Source of the DNA: an uncultured Flavobacterium sp.
Lineage (GTDB): Bacteria > Bacteroidota > Bacteroidia > Flavobacteriales > Flavobacteriaceae
NCBI GenBank assembly: GCA_937773775.1
Contig: CALJVL010000013.1
Location: 1-64,000, forward strand
Length of the DNA stretch: 64,000 nucleotides
Reading direction: 5' to 3'
Shown here: piece after piece, positions 8,216 through 15,980 of the stretch
Layout of the letters: every line of letters begins with the position of its first letter
Numbering within the stretch: the first letter of the stretch is position 1
The notes under the pieces: generated by a model
The model's database searches: none
What the model saw: only the letters and a program-made list of their open reading frames with translations
Told to the model about the DNA's origin: nothing
Position numbers and translations under genes: made by a program

Positions 8216-8584
8216 TAAATAGTAGAAATAGATAATATAGCTCGCTATTGAGTTTGGGACATTTTATCTTGATTTTTATAGTTTGATTTTCGTAGCCTAG
8301 AAGTGAATAAGCTTTTCGAAAAAGGAATGATTCATCTCTAGTATTTTATCGTTTGTTGTGTGGTGTCATGTAATAGTACTAAATAATCGAATCCTATGTT
8401 TTAATTCGGTTTCTTAAATGTGGTTTTATTTTAGAATTTATAAGTAGAGAAATTAGCTAATGTTTGTATTGCTAAATTTATTTTTAACATGCCGATATCT
8501 TTCTTTTGAGTATAATAATGTGCTTTTAGTATTTATTTTATTTTTTAAATCGTAATTTTAAAAAGAACATATAATTGCAGTATC
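8216..8584. other. Gene-free stretch before CBS gene
   Basis: No supported feature. It marks the end of the island and holds the upstream region of the CBS-domain gene. Confidence 0.45.
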
Positions 8585-9016
8585 ATGAAAGAAAATGTAC
8601 AGGTATCCGAGATTATGACCAAGAATATAATTAAATTGAATTTAGCTGATGAATTGACAAAAGCGGAACAGTTATTCAAAAAGCACAAAATCAGACACAT
8701 TCCGGTTGTTGACGGTAACAAAATAGTGGGTATGTTGAGCTATACGGATTTGTTCAGAGTGTCCTATGCCGATGCCGTAGACGATTACGCAGATACTGTG
8801 GAGTCCATTATTTTTAATATGTTTAGCCTGCGTCAAGTGATGGTAAAAGAAATAGTAATTATTTCTCCGACTAGTACAATAAGGGAAACAGCGGCAATTT
8901 TATCAAAAAACGAATTTCATGCCTTGCCAGTATGTGAGGGAGAAGTTTTGGTCGGGATTGTAACTACAACAGATGTAATGAAATATTTTTTAGAGCAGTT
9001 CAATGGTTCGAAATAA
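8585..9016 (+). CDS. CBS domain pair protein
   Basis: A 143-residue stand-alone protein made of two CBS domains (about residues 8-60 and 75-135). Each shows the family pattern: VSEIMTKNIIKL with HIPVVDGNKIVGMLSYTDL, and VMVKEIVIISPTSTIRE with HALPVCEGEVLVGIVTTTDV. CBS pairs bind adenosine nucleotides and act as energy or ligand sensors; the partner here is unknown. It converges with rpe. Confidence 0.85.
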   Translation: MKENVQVSEIMTKNIIKLNLADELTKAEQLFKKHKIRHIPVVDGNKIVGMLSYTDLFRVSYADAVDDYADTVESIIFNMFSLRQVMVKEIVIISPTSTIRETAAILSKNEFHALPVCEGEVLVGIVTTTDVMKYFLEQFNGSK

Positions 9017-9055
9017 AAGGCTCCAACCCATTAATAATTTAGGGTGGGCTTTTAT
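9014..9055. terminator. Shared terminator between CBS gene and rpe
   Basis: An imperfect hairpin (AAAAGGCTCCAACCC / GGGTGGGCTTTT) with A/T runs on both sides serves two convergent genes. Confidence 0.65.
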
Positions 9056-9718
9056 TTATATCGTTGCCAACTGCTTCAATTCAGCAATAGTTGCTATTGG
9101 GTCAGTAGCTTTAAAAACATAGCTTCCGGCCACTAGAACATCTGCTCCGGCTTCTACTAATTGTTTTGCATTTTTGTTGGTTACTCCGCCATCTACTTCA
9201 ATTATAGTTGATGCTCCTTTTCTAATGATCAAATCCTTTAATTTTTTGACTTTAGCATAAGTGTTTTCTATAAAAAATTGACCTCCAAAACCTGGATTTA
9301 CACTCATGACACAAACTAGGTCAATATCATTAATGGTGTCTTCTAATAAATTAATGTTAGTATGTGGATTAATTGCTACTCCAGCCTTCATTCCTTCCGC
9401 TTTGATAGCTTGTAGCGTTCTGTGCAAGTGTGTGCAGGCTTCGTAATGTACACTAAGTATGTCAGCACCTAACTCAGCGAAAGTTTTGATGTAACGATCC
9501 GGGTCGACAATCATCAAATGCACATCGATTGTTTTTTTTGCATGTTTGTTAATCACTTCCAAAACCGGCATTCCGTATGATATGTTTGGTACAAAAACAC
9601 CATCCATGATGTCAATGTGAAACCAGTCGGCTTCGCTTGCATTGATCATTTCGATGTCGCGTTGCAGGTTTCCAAAATCGGCTGCTAGAACAGAAGGTGC
9701 AATTATTGTATTTTTCAT
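9056..9718 (-). CDS. rpe: Ribulose-phosphate 3-epimerase
   Basis: Interconverts ribulose 5-phosphate and xylulose 5-phosphate in the pentose phosphate pathway (cytosol). A 220-residue TIM barrel with the family motifs IAPSVLAADF, HIDIMDGVFVPNISYG, DVHLMIVDP, MSVNPGFGGQ and EVDGGV, covering the metal-binding His and catalytic Asp residues. The frame is open to 9742, but the ATG at 9718 (MKNTIIAPS) matches family starts. The gene lies downstream of rpoD in the same orientation but is separated from it by a terminator. Confidence 0.96.
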   Translation of the reverse strand: MKNTIIAPSVLAADFGNLQRDIEMINASEADWFHIDIMDGVFVPNISYGMPVLEVINKHAKKTIDVHLMIVDPDRYIKTFAELGADILSVHYEACTHLHRTLQAIKAEGMKAGVAINPHTNINLLEDTINDIDLVCVMSVNPGFGGQFFIENTYAKVKKLKDLIIRKGASTIIEVDGGVTNKNAKQLVEAGADVLVAGSYVFKATDPIATIAELKQLATI

Positions 9719-9839
9719 TGTGTAGTTGTTGTGTTGAGACACGGTTCAGCATGTCTTTACAGAGTTGTTGTTTTTACAAAATTAGGTTATTTAAAACAAA
9801 CTGGAAAGATTTCTGATGGTATAAATGGGGAGTATTCGC

Positions 9840-9960
9840 TAGCGTTAATCCGCGTGAGGGATTGCAGCGAAAATCCTTTTTCTTTTTTCTTTAAAAAGTA
9901 AAAGATTGAAACGGAAAGCCCGGCCCAAAGTTTTTGCGGAGGGATACGCCAGGAGAGAAA
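9840..9960 (+). repeat. Putative dispersed Flavobacterium intergenic element, copy A
   Basis: The segment GAGGGATTGCAGCGAAAATCC is followed by a T-rich run and then GATTGAAACGGAAAGCCCGG. It resembles a divergent, oppositely oriented segment at 62838-62966. From memory, similar intergenic sequences are frequent in Flavobacterium genomes, but this was not checked. No coding capacity. Confidence 0.45.
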
Positions 9961-10070
9961 ATAGAGAATAGAGGTAAGAGAATCTGAAATGAATTCAGAT
10001 TAAAAAAGTAAAATTCCTGATATCCGAGAGCTTTGCTCGAATGGACCGAGAGTTTTATTAATAAAAAATA

Positions 10071-10095
10071 AAACTCCGGTAATCAGCCGGAGTTT
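10071..10095 (-). terminator. Terminator after rpoD
   Basis: A perfect 9-bp stem (AAACTCCGG / CCGGAGTTT) with a 7-base loop. On the minus strand a T-rich tract follows. Confidence 0.85.
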
Positions 10096-10191
10096 CAATC
10101 ATCAATCAAAAAACGAACAGTCAATCAAACTGTTGTTTATTTTGAATTAAAAGATTTAAAATTTAAAAATTTTAATTGGGGATATTGTAAA

Positions 10192-11054
10192 TTAACCTAG
10201 GTAGGTTTTTAAAATTTTACTTCTTGAAGTATGTTTCAATCTGCGGATAGCTTTTTCCTTAATTTGACGAACACGTTCACGCGTAAGGTCAAAAGTTTCG
10301 CCGATTTCTTCAAGTGTCATTGGGTGTTGGTCACCAAGTCCAAAGTACAAACGAACAACATCAGCCTCTCTTGGAGTTAATGTTTCTAATGAACGCTCGA
10401 TTTCTGTACGCAATGATTCGTGAATTAATTCTCTGTCCGGATTTGGAGATTCACCAGAACGCAATACATCGTAAAGGTTAGAATCTTCCCTTCCACAAGA
10501 GGTGCATCCATGGATAAGTGACGACCAGAGTTTTTCATGCTCTCTTTTACGTCGTTGACTGTCATGTCAAGCTCTTTTGCAATTTCCTCAGCAGATGGTG
10601 GACGCTCGTTAGATTGCTCTAACAAAGCATACATTTTGTTGATTTTATTGATAGAACCAATTTTATTTAAAGGCAAACGTACAATACGAGATTGTTCTGC
10701 CAATGCTTGAAGAATCGATTGACGAATCCACCATACAGCGTATGAAATGAATTTGAATCCACGAGTTTCGTCAAAACGTTGCGCTGCTTTGATTAACCCT
10801 AAATTTCCTTCGTTAATTAAATCAGGAAGTGTAAGTCCTTGATTTTGGTATTGTTTTGCTACCGAAACAACAAAACGTAAATTCGCTTTTGTCAGTTTCT
10901 CTAGGGCTTTTTGATCCCCGGCTTTAATCTTTTGTGCTAATTCTACTTCTTCGTCAGCAGTAATAAGGTCAACTTTTCCAATTTCTTGTAAATATTTGTC
11001 TAATGAAGCAGTTTCACGATTAGTAACCTGCTTGGTAATTTTAAGTTGTCTCAT
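10192..11054 (-). CDS. rpoD: Principal sigma factor RpoD, broken by a one-base deletion
   Basis: Housekeeping sigma-70 factor of the short Bacteroidetes type. [21 protein letters not shown] starts the protein. Region 2 contains [28 protein letters not shown] and [14 protein letters not shown], and region 4 the [21 protein letters not shown]. The frame changes near 10488-10490: upstream it reads [11 protein letters not shown] and runs out of frame, downstream it continues as [14 protein letters not shown]. Adding one G to the GGG run restores [19 protein letters not shown] and a normal 287-residue protein. The loss is most likely a sequencing error, because the gene is essential and no other rpoD is in view. 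An AGGAG motif stands upstream of the ATG, unusual here. Confidence 0.95.
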
Positions 11055-11183
11055 GTTTTTGTCTCCTCAAGTTTTAAGTGTACAAGTAGTTATACGTATG
11101 GAACATCAAAAAAGTTACAAAAAAATAGAAAATAGTTAAAATTCCTGTTCCGGAAACAGTATTTAGACAATAAACACACTTTC

Positions 11184-11191
11184 CAAAAATA
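11184..11191 (-). promoter_or_regulatory. Possible -7 element upstream of rpoD
   Basis: The minus strand reads TATTTTTG, matching TAnnTTTG, about 130 bases upstream of the rpoD start. No -33 element is clear at the usual spacing. Confidence 0.3.
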
Positions 11192-11245
11192 GCGATTGTT
11201 TAAAAGCCATGGATTACCATAATAATAGTTTCCAAGAAAATAAGA

Positions 11246-11952
11246 TTAGAGATCTAAAAAATTTTCAACATTTTTACCATTCCACTGGCCTAAAAATTTG
11301 TAGGGAATAAATCTTGCAAACATCTCTTCTTTATACCATTTAAGTTTTCTGGTAAGACGGACGACCTCTTTGTGTTTTTCATTTTTATAGGCATAATCAA
11401 TCATTTCTGCTTGAGTTTTCCATACGCTTAGTGTAGCTTGCTGTATTAAAGGCCATTCGCCAACACCGATTGATAGCGCTAATCCATCGTAACCTTCTAA
11501 ACTTTTGCTCACATCACCAACTTTTCTCCAAAAGAAATCAATTTTGAAAGCCGAATACTTGCTCGTGTTAAAACCATAACGGGCTTATCTAAAGCCAAAG
11601 AGGCATGAGAAATAAAAGGTTGCTTTCCGTCCCATTTTCCGTGGGCTTCTGCTGCATGGGCAAAAACGGTGAATGACTCAGAGCTCCTAGATTTATAGTT
11701 GTTAAAAAACGAATTTTTTTCAAAAAAATTATTTGCATCTTTTTCGGAGACCCAAATACACAATAATGCATAAGTACCAAAGTTTGGTTTTGAACTAAAA
11801 CCATTTTCAGCACCTGAGCCCAATAATTTGTAGAAAACTAATCCTTCAATATTTTTGAAATGAGCGTGTCCTAATTGCATTTGCGAAAATGCCCAAAGTT
11901 TGTTGGAAAAACTTTCCAATTTAAAAAAAGTACAGGTGGTTATTTGGCTCAT
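11246..11952 (-). CDS. crtA: Spheroidene monooxygenase (CrtA)-like protein, frameshifted
   Basis: CrtA-type oxygenases act on the C2 carbon of acyclic carotenoid ends. The sequence is split in two frames: an N-terminal part to 11509 and a C-terminal part SKSLEGYDGLALSIGVGEWP, then FARFIPYKFLGQWNG. The break lies in the AAAA run at 11530-11533. One extra base restores ISFWRKVGDVSKSLEG and a protein of about 235 residues, the usual family length. The family landmarks LRFSKL-type helix, GIGEWPL and WYKEEMFARF are present. It is the last gene of the carotenoid operon. In this context the substrate would be the psi end of a monocyclic carotenoid, giving a 2'-hydroxy or 2'-keto product (inference). 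Confidence 0.8.
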
Positions 11953-11996
11953 GAGTTTGTGTTATATTTTGAGAGGGTTTGTGATTGTAAATTAGA

Positions 11997-12932
11997 TTAT
12001 TTTTTTTCAACCACTAAAATTTGAACGCCCAACGGAAATAGTTTTTCAAATACAAAAATAGGCGATGTAACCACTTTTAAAAGAACAAGCATCCAAAAAT
12101 GATTAGACATATTCCCCGACCAATCTATCCCTTTTTTTTCCATTCTACTAAGCCACCATATTGTAAAAGCATCGAGGGTTCCATATCGCAAATGTTTTTT
12201 AATTTCCCATTTATCTTTTTGAAACAAAAGCGCAAAACCTTTATTAGTTAACAATGACAGGTGCCTTGGACTATGCCATCCTTGCCAATAAGATTTTTGA
12301 ATTTTTGCATTGATGCTTTTATAATCAGGTATTTCAATAATTATTTGTCCTCCTTGTTTTAGACAATTATGGAGTGTTTCAATAGTTTGATGCGGGTTGT
12401 AGTCATGCTCTAAATAATGCCATAATGTGATTACATCAAATTCTGTCTTAGTGTCATAATCTTCGATAGAAACTTTTTTCAGTTCTAAGTTAGGATAGTT
12501 TTTACCTTTCCAACCCGAATCTGAAAAATCAATTCCAGTGCAATTTACTTTTGATTTTTGTTGCAAAAGTTCTAAAAAACTCGGATTACCACATCCCACA
12601 TCTAAAATACTAAGATTAGGCTCGTTTTTTTTAAGATGCTTTTTTACAAAATTAACGCGCTCTAAATCTAACTTTTTTTGACTGTTATCTACAAAGGAAA
12701 AATATTTCCCCCATGCTAAAGAACCTCTGTAGGGTAAATAGTTTTCGGTGTAGTACTGCTCTAATCTTTCAGGCACTACGGGATTTGTTAGAAACACTGT
12801 TTCACAATTATTACAAACATTGAAAACATAAAGCTCAGTATTGGGCTCATGCATTAATGCATTCGTCGACATGTAATAAGAACTTTCGGTTTTTTTGCAA
12901 ATCGGGCAATTGGCAGCATTTGTATGTTCCAT
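11997..12932 (-). CDS. Class I SAM-dependent methyltransferase with zinc ribbon
   Basis: A 311-residue protein. The N-terminus has a four-Cys zinc-ribbon-like pair (CPIC near residue 9 and CNNC near 41). The Rossmann methyltransferase core follows, with ILDVGCGNPSFLELL as motif I and FDVITLWHYLEHDYNP as the acidic motif. A C-terminal hydrophobic stretch WMLVLLKVVTSPIFVFEKL may touch the membrane. It lies between crtZ and the crtA-like gene on the same strand with small gaps, so a carotenoid-modifying role (methylation of a hydroxyl or an attached group) is possible but not shown. Confidence 0.8.
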   Translation of the reverse strand: MEHTNAANCPICKKTESSYYMSTNALMHEPNTELYVFNVCNNCETVFLTNPVVPERLEQYYTENYLPYRGSLAWGKYFSFVDNSQKKLDLERVNFVKKHLKKNEPNLSILDVGCGNPSFLELLQQKSKVNCTGIDFSDSGWKGKNYPNLELKKVSIEDYDTKTEFDVITLWHYLEHDYNPHQTIETLHNCLKQGGQIIIEIPDYKSINAKIQKSYWQGWHSPRHLSLLTNKGFALLFQKDKWEIKKHLRYGTLDAFTIWWLSRMEKKGIDWSGNMSNHFWMLVLLKVVTSPIFVFEKLFPLGVQILVVEKK

Positions 12933-13040
12933 TTGATAGTTTAATTTTATGTAAAGCCAATGAATTATCTATACGATAAACAAAAGCTAAAGCGCAAACT
13001 TAAACTAATGAGTAAGATATTTATTAATACGCGCAATGTG

Positions 13041-13520
13041 TTATGTGTAAAGGGTTTTAGACTGTTTAGAGGCAGCTTGAATGTATTTTTTCTTAATGAT
13101 TAACATTCCAAAACTTTCGCCGCCTTCTTTTCCAGTATTTTTGTGATGCATTTTGTGTGCACGGCGCAACGCTAAAACAAATACATTTTTTGTTTTAGTA
13201 AAGACTTTGAAGCGTTGGTGAATTATCAGATCATGCACAAAGAAATAAGCTATGCCATAAGATAAAATACCAAAACCCACCCATGTGTACCACGCATTTT
13301 GGTTCATCATACCGAACATGATGAGTAACCAACTTGGCACTGCATAAATGATGAAAAATAAATCATTTCGTTCAAACCAACTTTTATGGTCTTTTTTGTG
13401 ATGATCAGCATGAAAATACCACATAAAACCATGCATCACGTATTTGTGATTCGCCCAAGCAGAAAATTCTGTTAGTATAAAAGTGACTAAAACTATGCTA
13501 GTGTTAATTATTATTTCCAT
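13041..13520 (-). CDS. crtZ: Beta-carotene hydroxylase
   Basis: Di-iron membrane hydroxylase of the fatty acid hydroxylase superfamily that adds the 3-hydroxyl on the beta ring. A 159-residue protein with all His clusters of the family: HKYVMHGFMW, HADHHKKDH, HDLIIHQR and RRAHKMHHK, between four hydrophobic segments. Length is typical. The stop of the upstream cruF-like gene is 1 base away, so the two are co-transcribed. Expected to make the 3-hydroxy beta end of zeaxanthin, saproxanthin or myxol. Confidence 0.93.
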   Translation of the reverse strand: MEIIINTSIVLVTFILTEFSAWANHKYVMHGFMWYFHADHHKKDHKSWFERNDLFFIIYAVPSWLLIMFGMMNQNAWYTWVGFGILSYGIAYFFVHDLIIHQRFKVFTKTKNVFVLALRRAHKMHHKNTGKEGGESFGMLIIKKKYIQAASKQSKTLYT

Positions 13521-13521
13521 A

Positions 13522-14149
13522 TTAAATAAATATATATAAAAAGGTGAAGAATATAATTTGTAAAATTAATATTATTAAAGACACAGTACGATTACCTTTG
13601 ATAATTGTAGGGTAAAAAAAGTAAGATGTGAAGAAAGCAACGCCAATCCAACTCAAATAATTCTGTAAATCAGGTAATCCCCCTTCAAATTGCCAAAAAT
13701 CAAGTTTAGGTGCCACTTGCTCAATAATTAGATCAATACCCGTTACGAGTAAAGCAGCCAAAACCAAAACAATTATTTTGTTTGTAAAGATACGACTTAC
13801 TACTATGATTCCAGCACAAATAAGCATTGCCCAATTGATCGAAATGACCAGAGGAACATTAAGAAATTTATAACCTAATCCGTCGCCGTAAGAATATTTT
13901 CCAAAAATCAATCCTGTTTTTACTCCAACAACTTCAATAATAAAACCCAAAATTGCAATAGAAAAAAACGCAAATATAAATTTTTTGTCTGCTAATGGAC
14001 TATGAATTAAAAAAACGAAACAAGTAAGTAACAATGTATAAGGTGTAAAAGGACTAAAAAAAGAAGGATTGACTACAAACCCAATTGAGCCAGAAATATA
14101 GACTAGAATTAAGAAATATAAAAAATATGTTTTGTATGTTTTTTTTCAT
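13522..14149 (-). CDS. cruF: Carotenoid 1,2-hydratase CruF-like membrane protein, frame broken at start
   Basis: A DUF422-type membrane protein with about six hydrophobic segments. The motifs GVKTGLIFGKYSYGDGLGYKF, VPLVISINWAM and DLIIEQVAPKLDFW fit the CruF/carotenoid biosynthesis family, which hydrates the psi end at C1'. The main frame lacks a good start. Upstream in the same frame it reads KKTYKTYFLYFLILVYISG, directly after an ATG at 14147-14149 that is one base out of frame because the A run holds eight A. With seven A the ATG overlaps the TGA of the upstream desaturase as ATGA and gives 208 residues. Either a sequencing error or a slippery, phase-variable start. Confidence 0.8.
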
Positions 14150-15618
14150 TTCATTTCTTGTTCTACTATAATTTGACTAGCTATTTTTGCACTAAAAAGG
14201 CATAGCGGAATTCCTCCTCCTGGATGAACACTTCCCCCTACAAGAAACAAATTTTTAATACTTGATGAAAAATTAGCATGTCGTAAAAATGCGGCAAATT
14301 TATTATTGCTAGAGTTGCCGTAAAGTGATCCGCCAACAGAAGATGTTTGGTTTTCTATATCAATTGGACTTAAAGTACTTTCGCTAATAATGTATTTTTC
14401 GATATCTGTTTTCAACATCATATTGATTTTGTCAACAACATTCTTTCTAATAGCTGCTGCATAATTGATACTCTCACTTTTATTGTGCGGTACATTTACC
14501 ATTACAAACCAGTTTTCGCAACCCTCTGGTGCATCATCTTTGCAATACTTTGAAGTAATATTGATATAAACGGTAGGGTCTTCTGTTGGAAATTGTTTTG
14601 AAAACAAATAATCAAATTCCTTTTTATAATCATCACTGAACAAAATATTATGCAGTCCTAATGCTGCAAATTCTTTGTTTATTCCCCAATAAAAAACATA
14701 AGCACTACTAGATTTTTCTTGTTGTAGTAGCTTTTTAGGGGTAAAAGAATTGGGCAATAAATATTTGTAGAGTGCATGAATATCTATATCGCTTGCCACA
14801 ATGTCAAAGGGATAGCTGATACCATTACTTTTAATAGAGTTAATCTTATTATTAGATTCAACATTTAATGTTTCGACAGTTGTATTATATTTAATTTCCA
14901 CATTAGCTTCTTCTGCTAGTTTGACCAAATGTGTCGTAATTTGATGCATACCTTTTTTAGGTAAGTAAGCACCAAGATTAAATTCTAAATGCGAAATCAT
15001 ATTCATTAAGGCAGGTGCTTTATAGGGATTAGAACCGTTATAGGTTGCAAATCGATTAAACAGCTGTACCGTTTTTGGATTCGAAAAAGTTTTTTCATTT
15101 TTTTTATGCATGGTACTCAATAAACCTAAGAACGGGGCCAGTAATATACCTTTTACTGTTTTAAGATTAATGAAATTTTTCAGCTGATGTAGCGATTGTT
15201 TCAAAAACAAATCTTCGGTAGTTTTAAAATAAAAAGCATTGCGCTTTATGTGTTTTAAAACAGTTTCTTTATTTTCATTTAATTTTAAATGTACTTCCGA
15301 TGCAAATTCTTCTACATTAGCAGATGCTTTTAGTTGTGTTCCATCCGCATAAAAATAGTTAGTTATGACTTTTAATTTCTGGTATTCAAATTTATGCGAG
15401 CTCCCTTGCAAATCGGTCAATTCATCTATTAGCGCGGGCATAGTAAATAATGATGGACCTTTATCAAATCTAAATCCATTCTGATTAAGTTCACTCAATT
15501 TGCCGCCTGGGTAACTATTTTTTTCAAAAATGGTTACTTTAAACCCTTGATTTGCTAGTCGAATTGATAATGCAAGACCTCCTATACCAGCTCCAATCAC
15601 ACCAACGGTTTTAGTCAT
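14146..15618 (-). CDS. crtD: Carotenoid desaturase, probably 1-hydroxycarotenoid 3,4-desaturase
   Basis: A 490-residue FAD-dependent amine-oxidase-fold enzyme. The N-terminal dinucleotide motif GAGIGGLALSIRLANQG is followed by EKNSYPGGKL and FRFDKGPSLFTMP, and the C-terminal FAD contact LFLVGGSVHPGGGIP is intact. The family contains CrtI and CrtD. The CruF-like and CrtZ neighbours, and the absence of crtB next to it, favour CrtD, which desaturates C3'-C4' after CruF hydration in saproxanthin and myxol synthesis. CrtI cannot be excluded from sequence alone. First gene of the five-gene operon; its stop overlaps the cruF start. Confidence 0.75.
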   Translation of the reverse strand: MTKTVGVIGAGIGGLALSIRLANQGFKVTIFEKNSYPGGKLSELNQNGFRFDKGPSLFTMPALIDELTDLQGSSHKFEYQKLKVITNYFYADGTQLKASANVEEFASEVHLKLNENKETVLKHIKRNAFYFKTTEDLFLKQSLHQLKNFINLKTVKGILLAPFLGLLSTMHKKNEKTFSNPKTVQLFNRFATYNGSNPYKAPALMNMISHLEFNLGAYLPKKGMHQITTHLVKLAEEANVEIKYNTTVETLNVESNNKINSIKSNGISYPFDIVASDIDIHALYKYLLPNSFTPKKLLQQEKSSSAYVFYWGINKEFAALGLHNILFSDDYKKEFDYLFSKQFPTEDPTVYINITSKYCKDDAPEGCENWFVMVNVPHNKSESINYAAAIRKNVVDKINMMLKTDIEKYIISESTLSPIDIENQTSSVGGSLYGNSSNNKFAAFLRHANFSSSIKNLFLVGGSVHPGGGIPLCLFSAKIASQIIVEQEMK

Positions 15619-15762
15619 TTTTATTGATTAAATTAAGAATGTAAATTTAGTTTTTTTTCAGAGGAAAATTGTAGAACAATAGTTAAAAAAAATCCATAAA
15701 TAGTAAACTAAAAAGCAAATATAATTAAATATACAAGTTTATACAACTATAAAAACCCAATC
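15619..15762. other. Upstream region of the carotenoid operon
   Basis: AT-rich DNA between the crtD start and a hairpin at 15751-15783 (AACCCAAT / ATTGGGGTT arms). Minus-strand transcription of the carotenoid operon must start here or further upstream. No clear -7 element was identified. Confidence 0.35.
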
Positions 15763-15924
15763 TCAATTGCACAAATTGGGGTTCGAATAAGAAGCATAAC
15801 GTAAATTTGTTTTCGTTAATTTTTCTTGTATTTCTAATTGGCCATTGCTTTTATCTTTTGGGCTAGTTCGGCTTTTTCCTAAGAATGTTGTTTTACGGAG
15901 CGGATCAAAAACAAAAACCCCAAT
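15763..15924 (-). other. Short coding-like segment without start codon, between two hairpins
   Basis: An open minus-strand frame of about 53 codons with no ATG, reading DPLRKTTFLGKSRTSPKDKS then NGQLEIQEKLTKTNLRYA then SYSNPNLCN and a stop. It begins inside the pnp terminator and ends at a second hairpin (15751-15783). The composition is protein-like, but it could be a structured RNA or a repeated intergenic unit. Confidence 0.3.
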
Positions 15925-15949
15925 TCAAATGAATGAATAGGGGTTTTTT
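15913..15949 (-). terminator. Terminator after pnp
   Basis: Arms AAAAACCCC and GGGGTTTTT with an inner ATTCA/TGAAT stem. On the minus strand it lies about 30 bases after the pnp stop and is followed by T-rich DNA. Confidence 0.8.
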
Positions 15950-15980
15950 ATAAATGAACCTTTAGTAAACTAAGATCTGA

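Noticed and set aside
2696..8584. Prophage or defence system in the island
   Set aside because: No phage structural, integrase, nuclease or toxin-antitoxin gene could be recognised, only fragments and orphan genes.
2622..8584. att site pair at the tRNA-Arg 3' end
   Set aside because: No repeat of GTTCGAACCCTGTCGCGG was found by eye at the other end of the island.
14146..15618. Calling the desaturase CrtI (phytoene desaturase)
   Set aside because: Family-level match alone cannot separate CrtI from CrtD; the CruF and CrtZ neighbours and lack of crtB favour CrtD, though with limited certainty.
15763..15924. Annotating the segment after pnp as a gene
   Set aside because: No start codon in frame and overlap with the pnp terminator; kept as an unexplained element instead.
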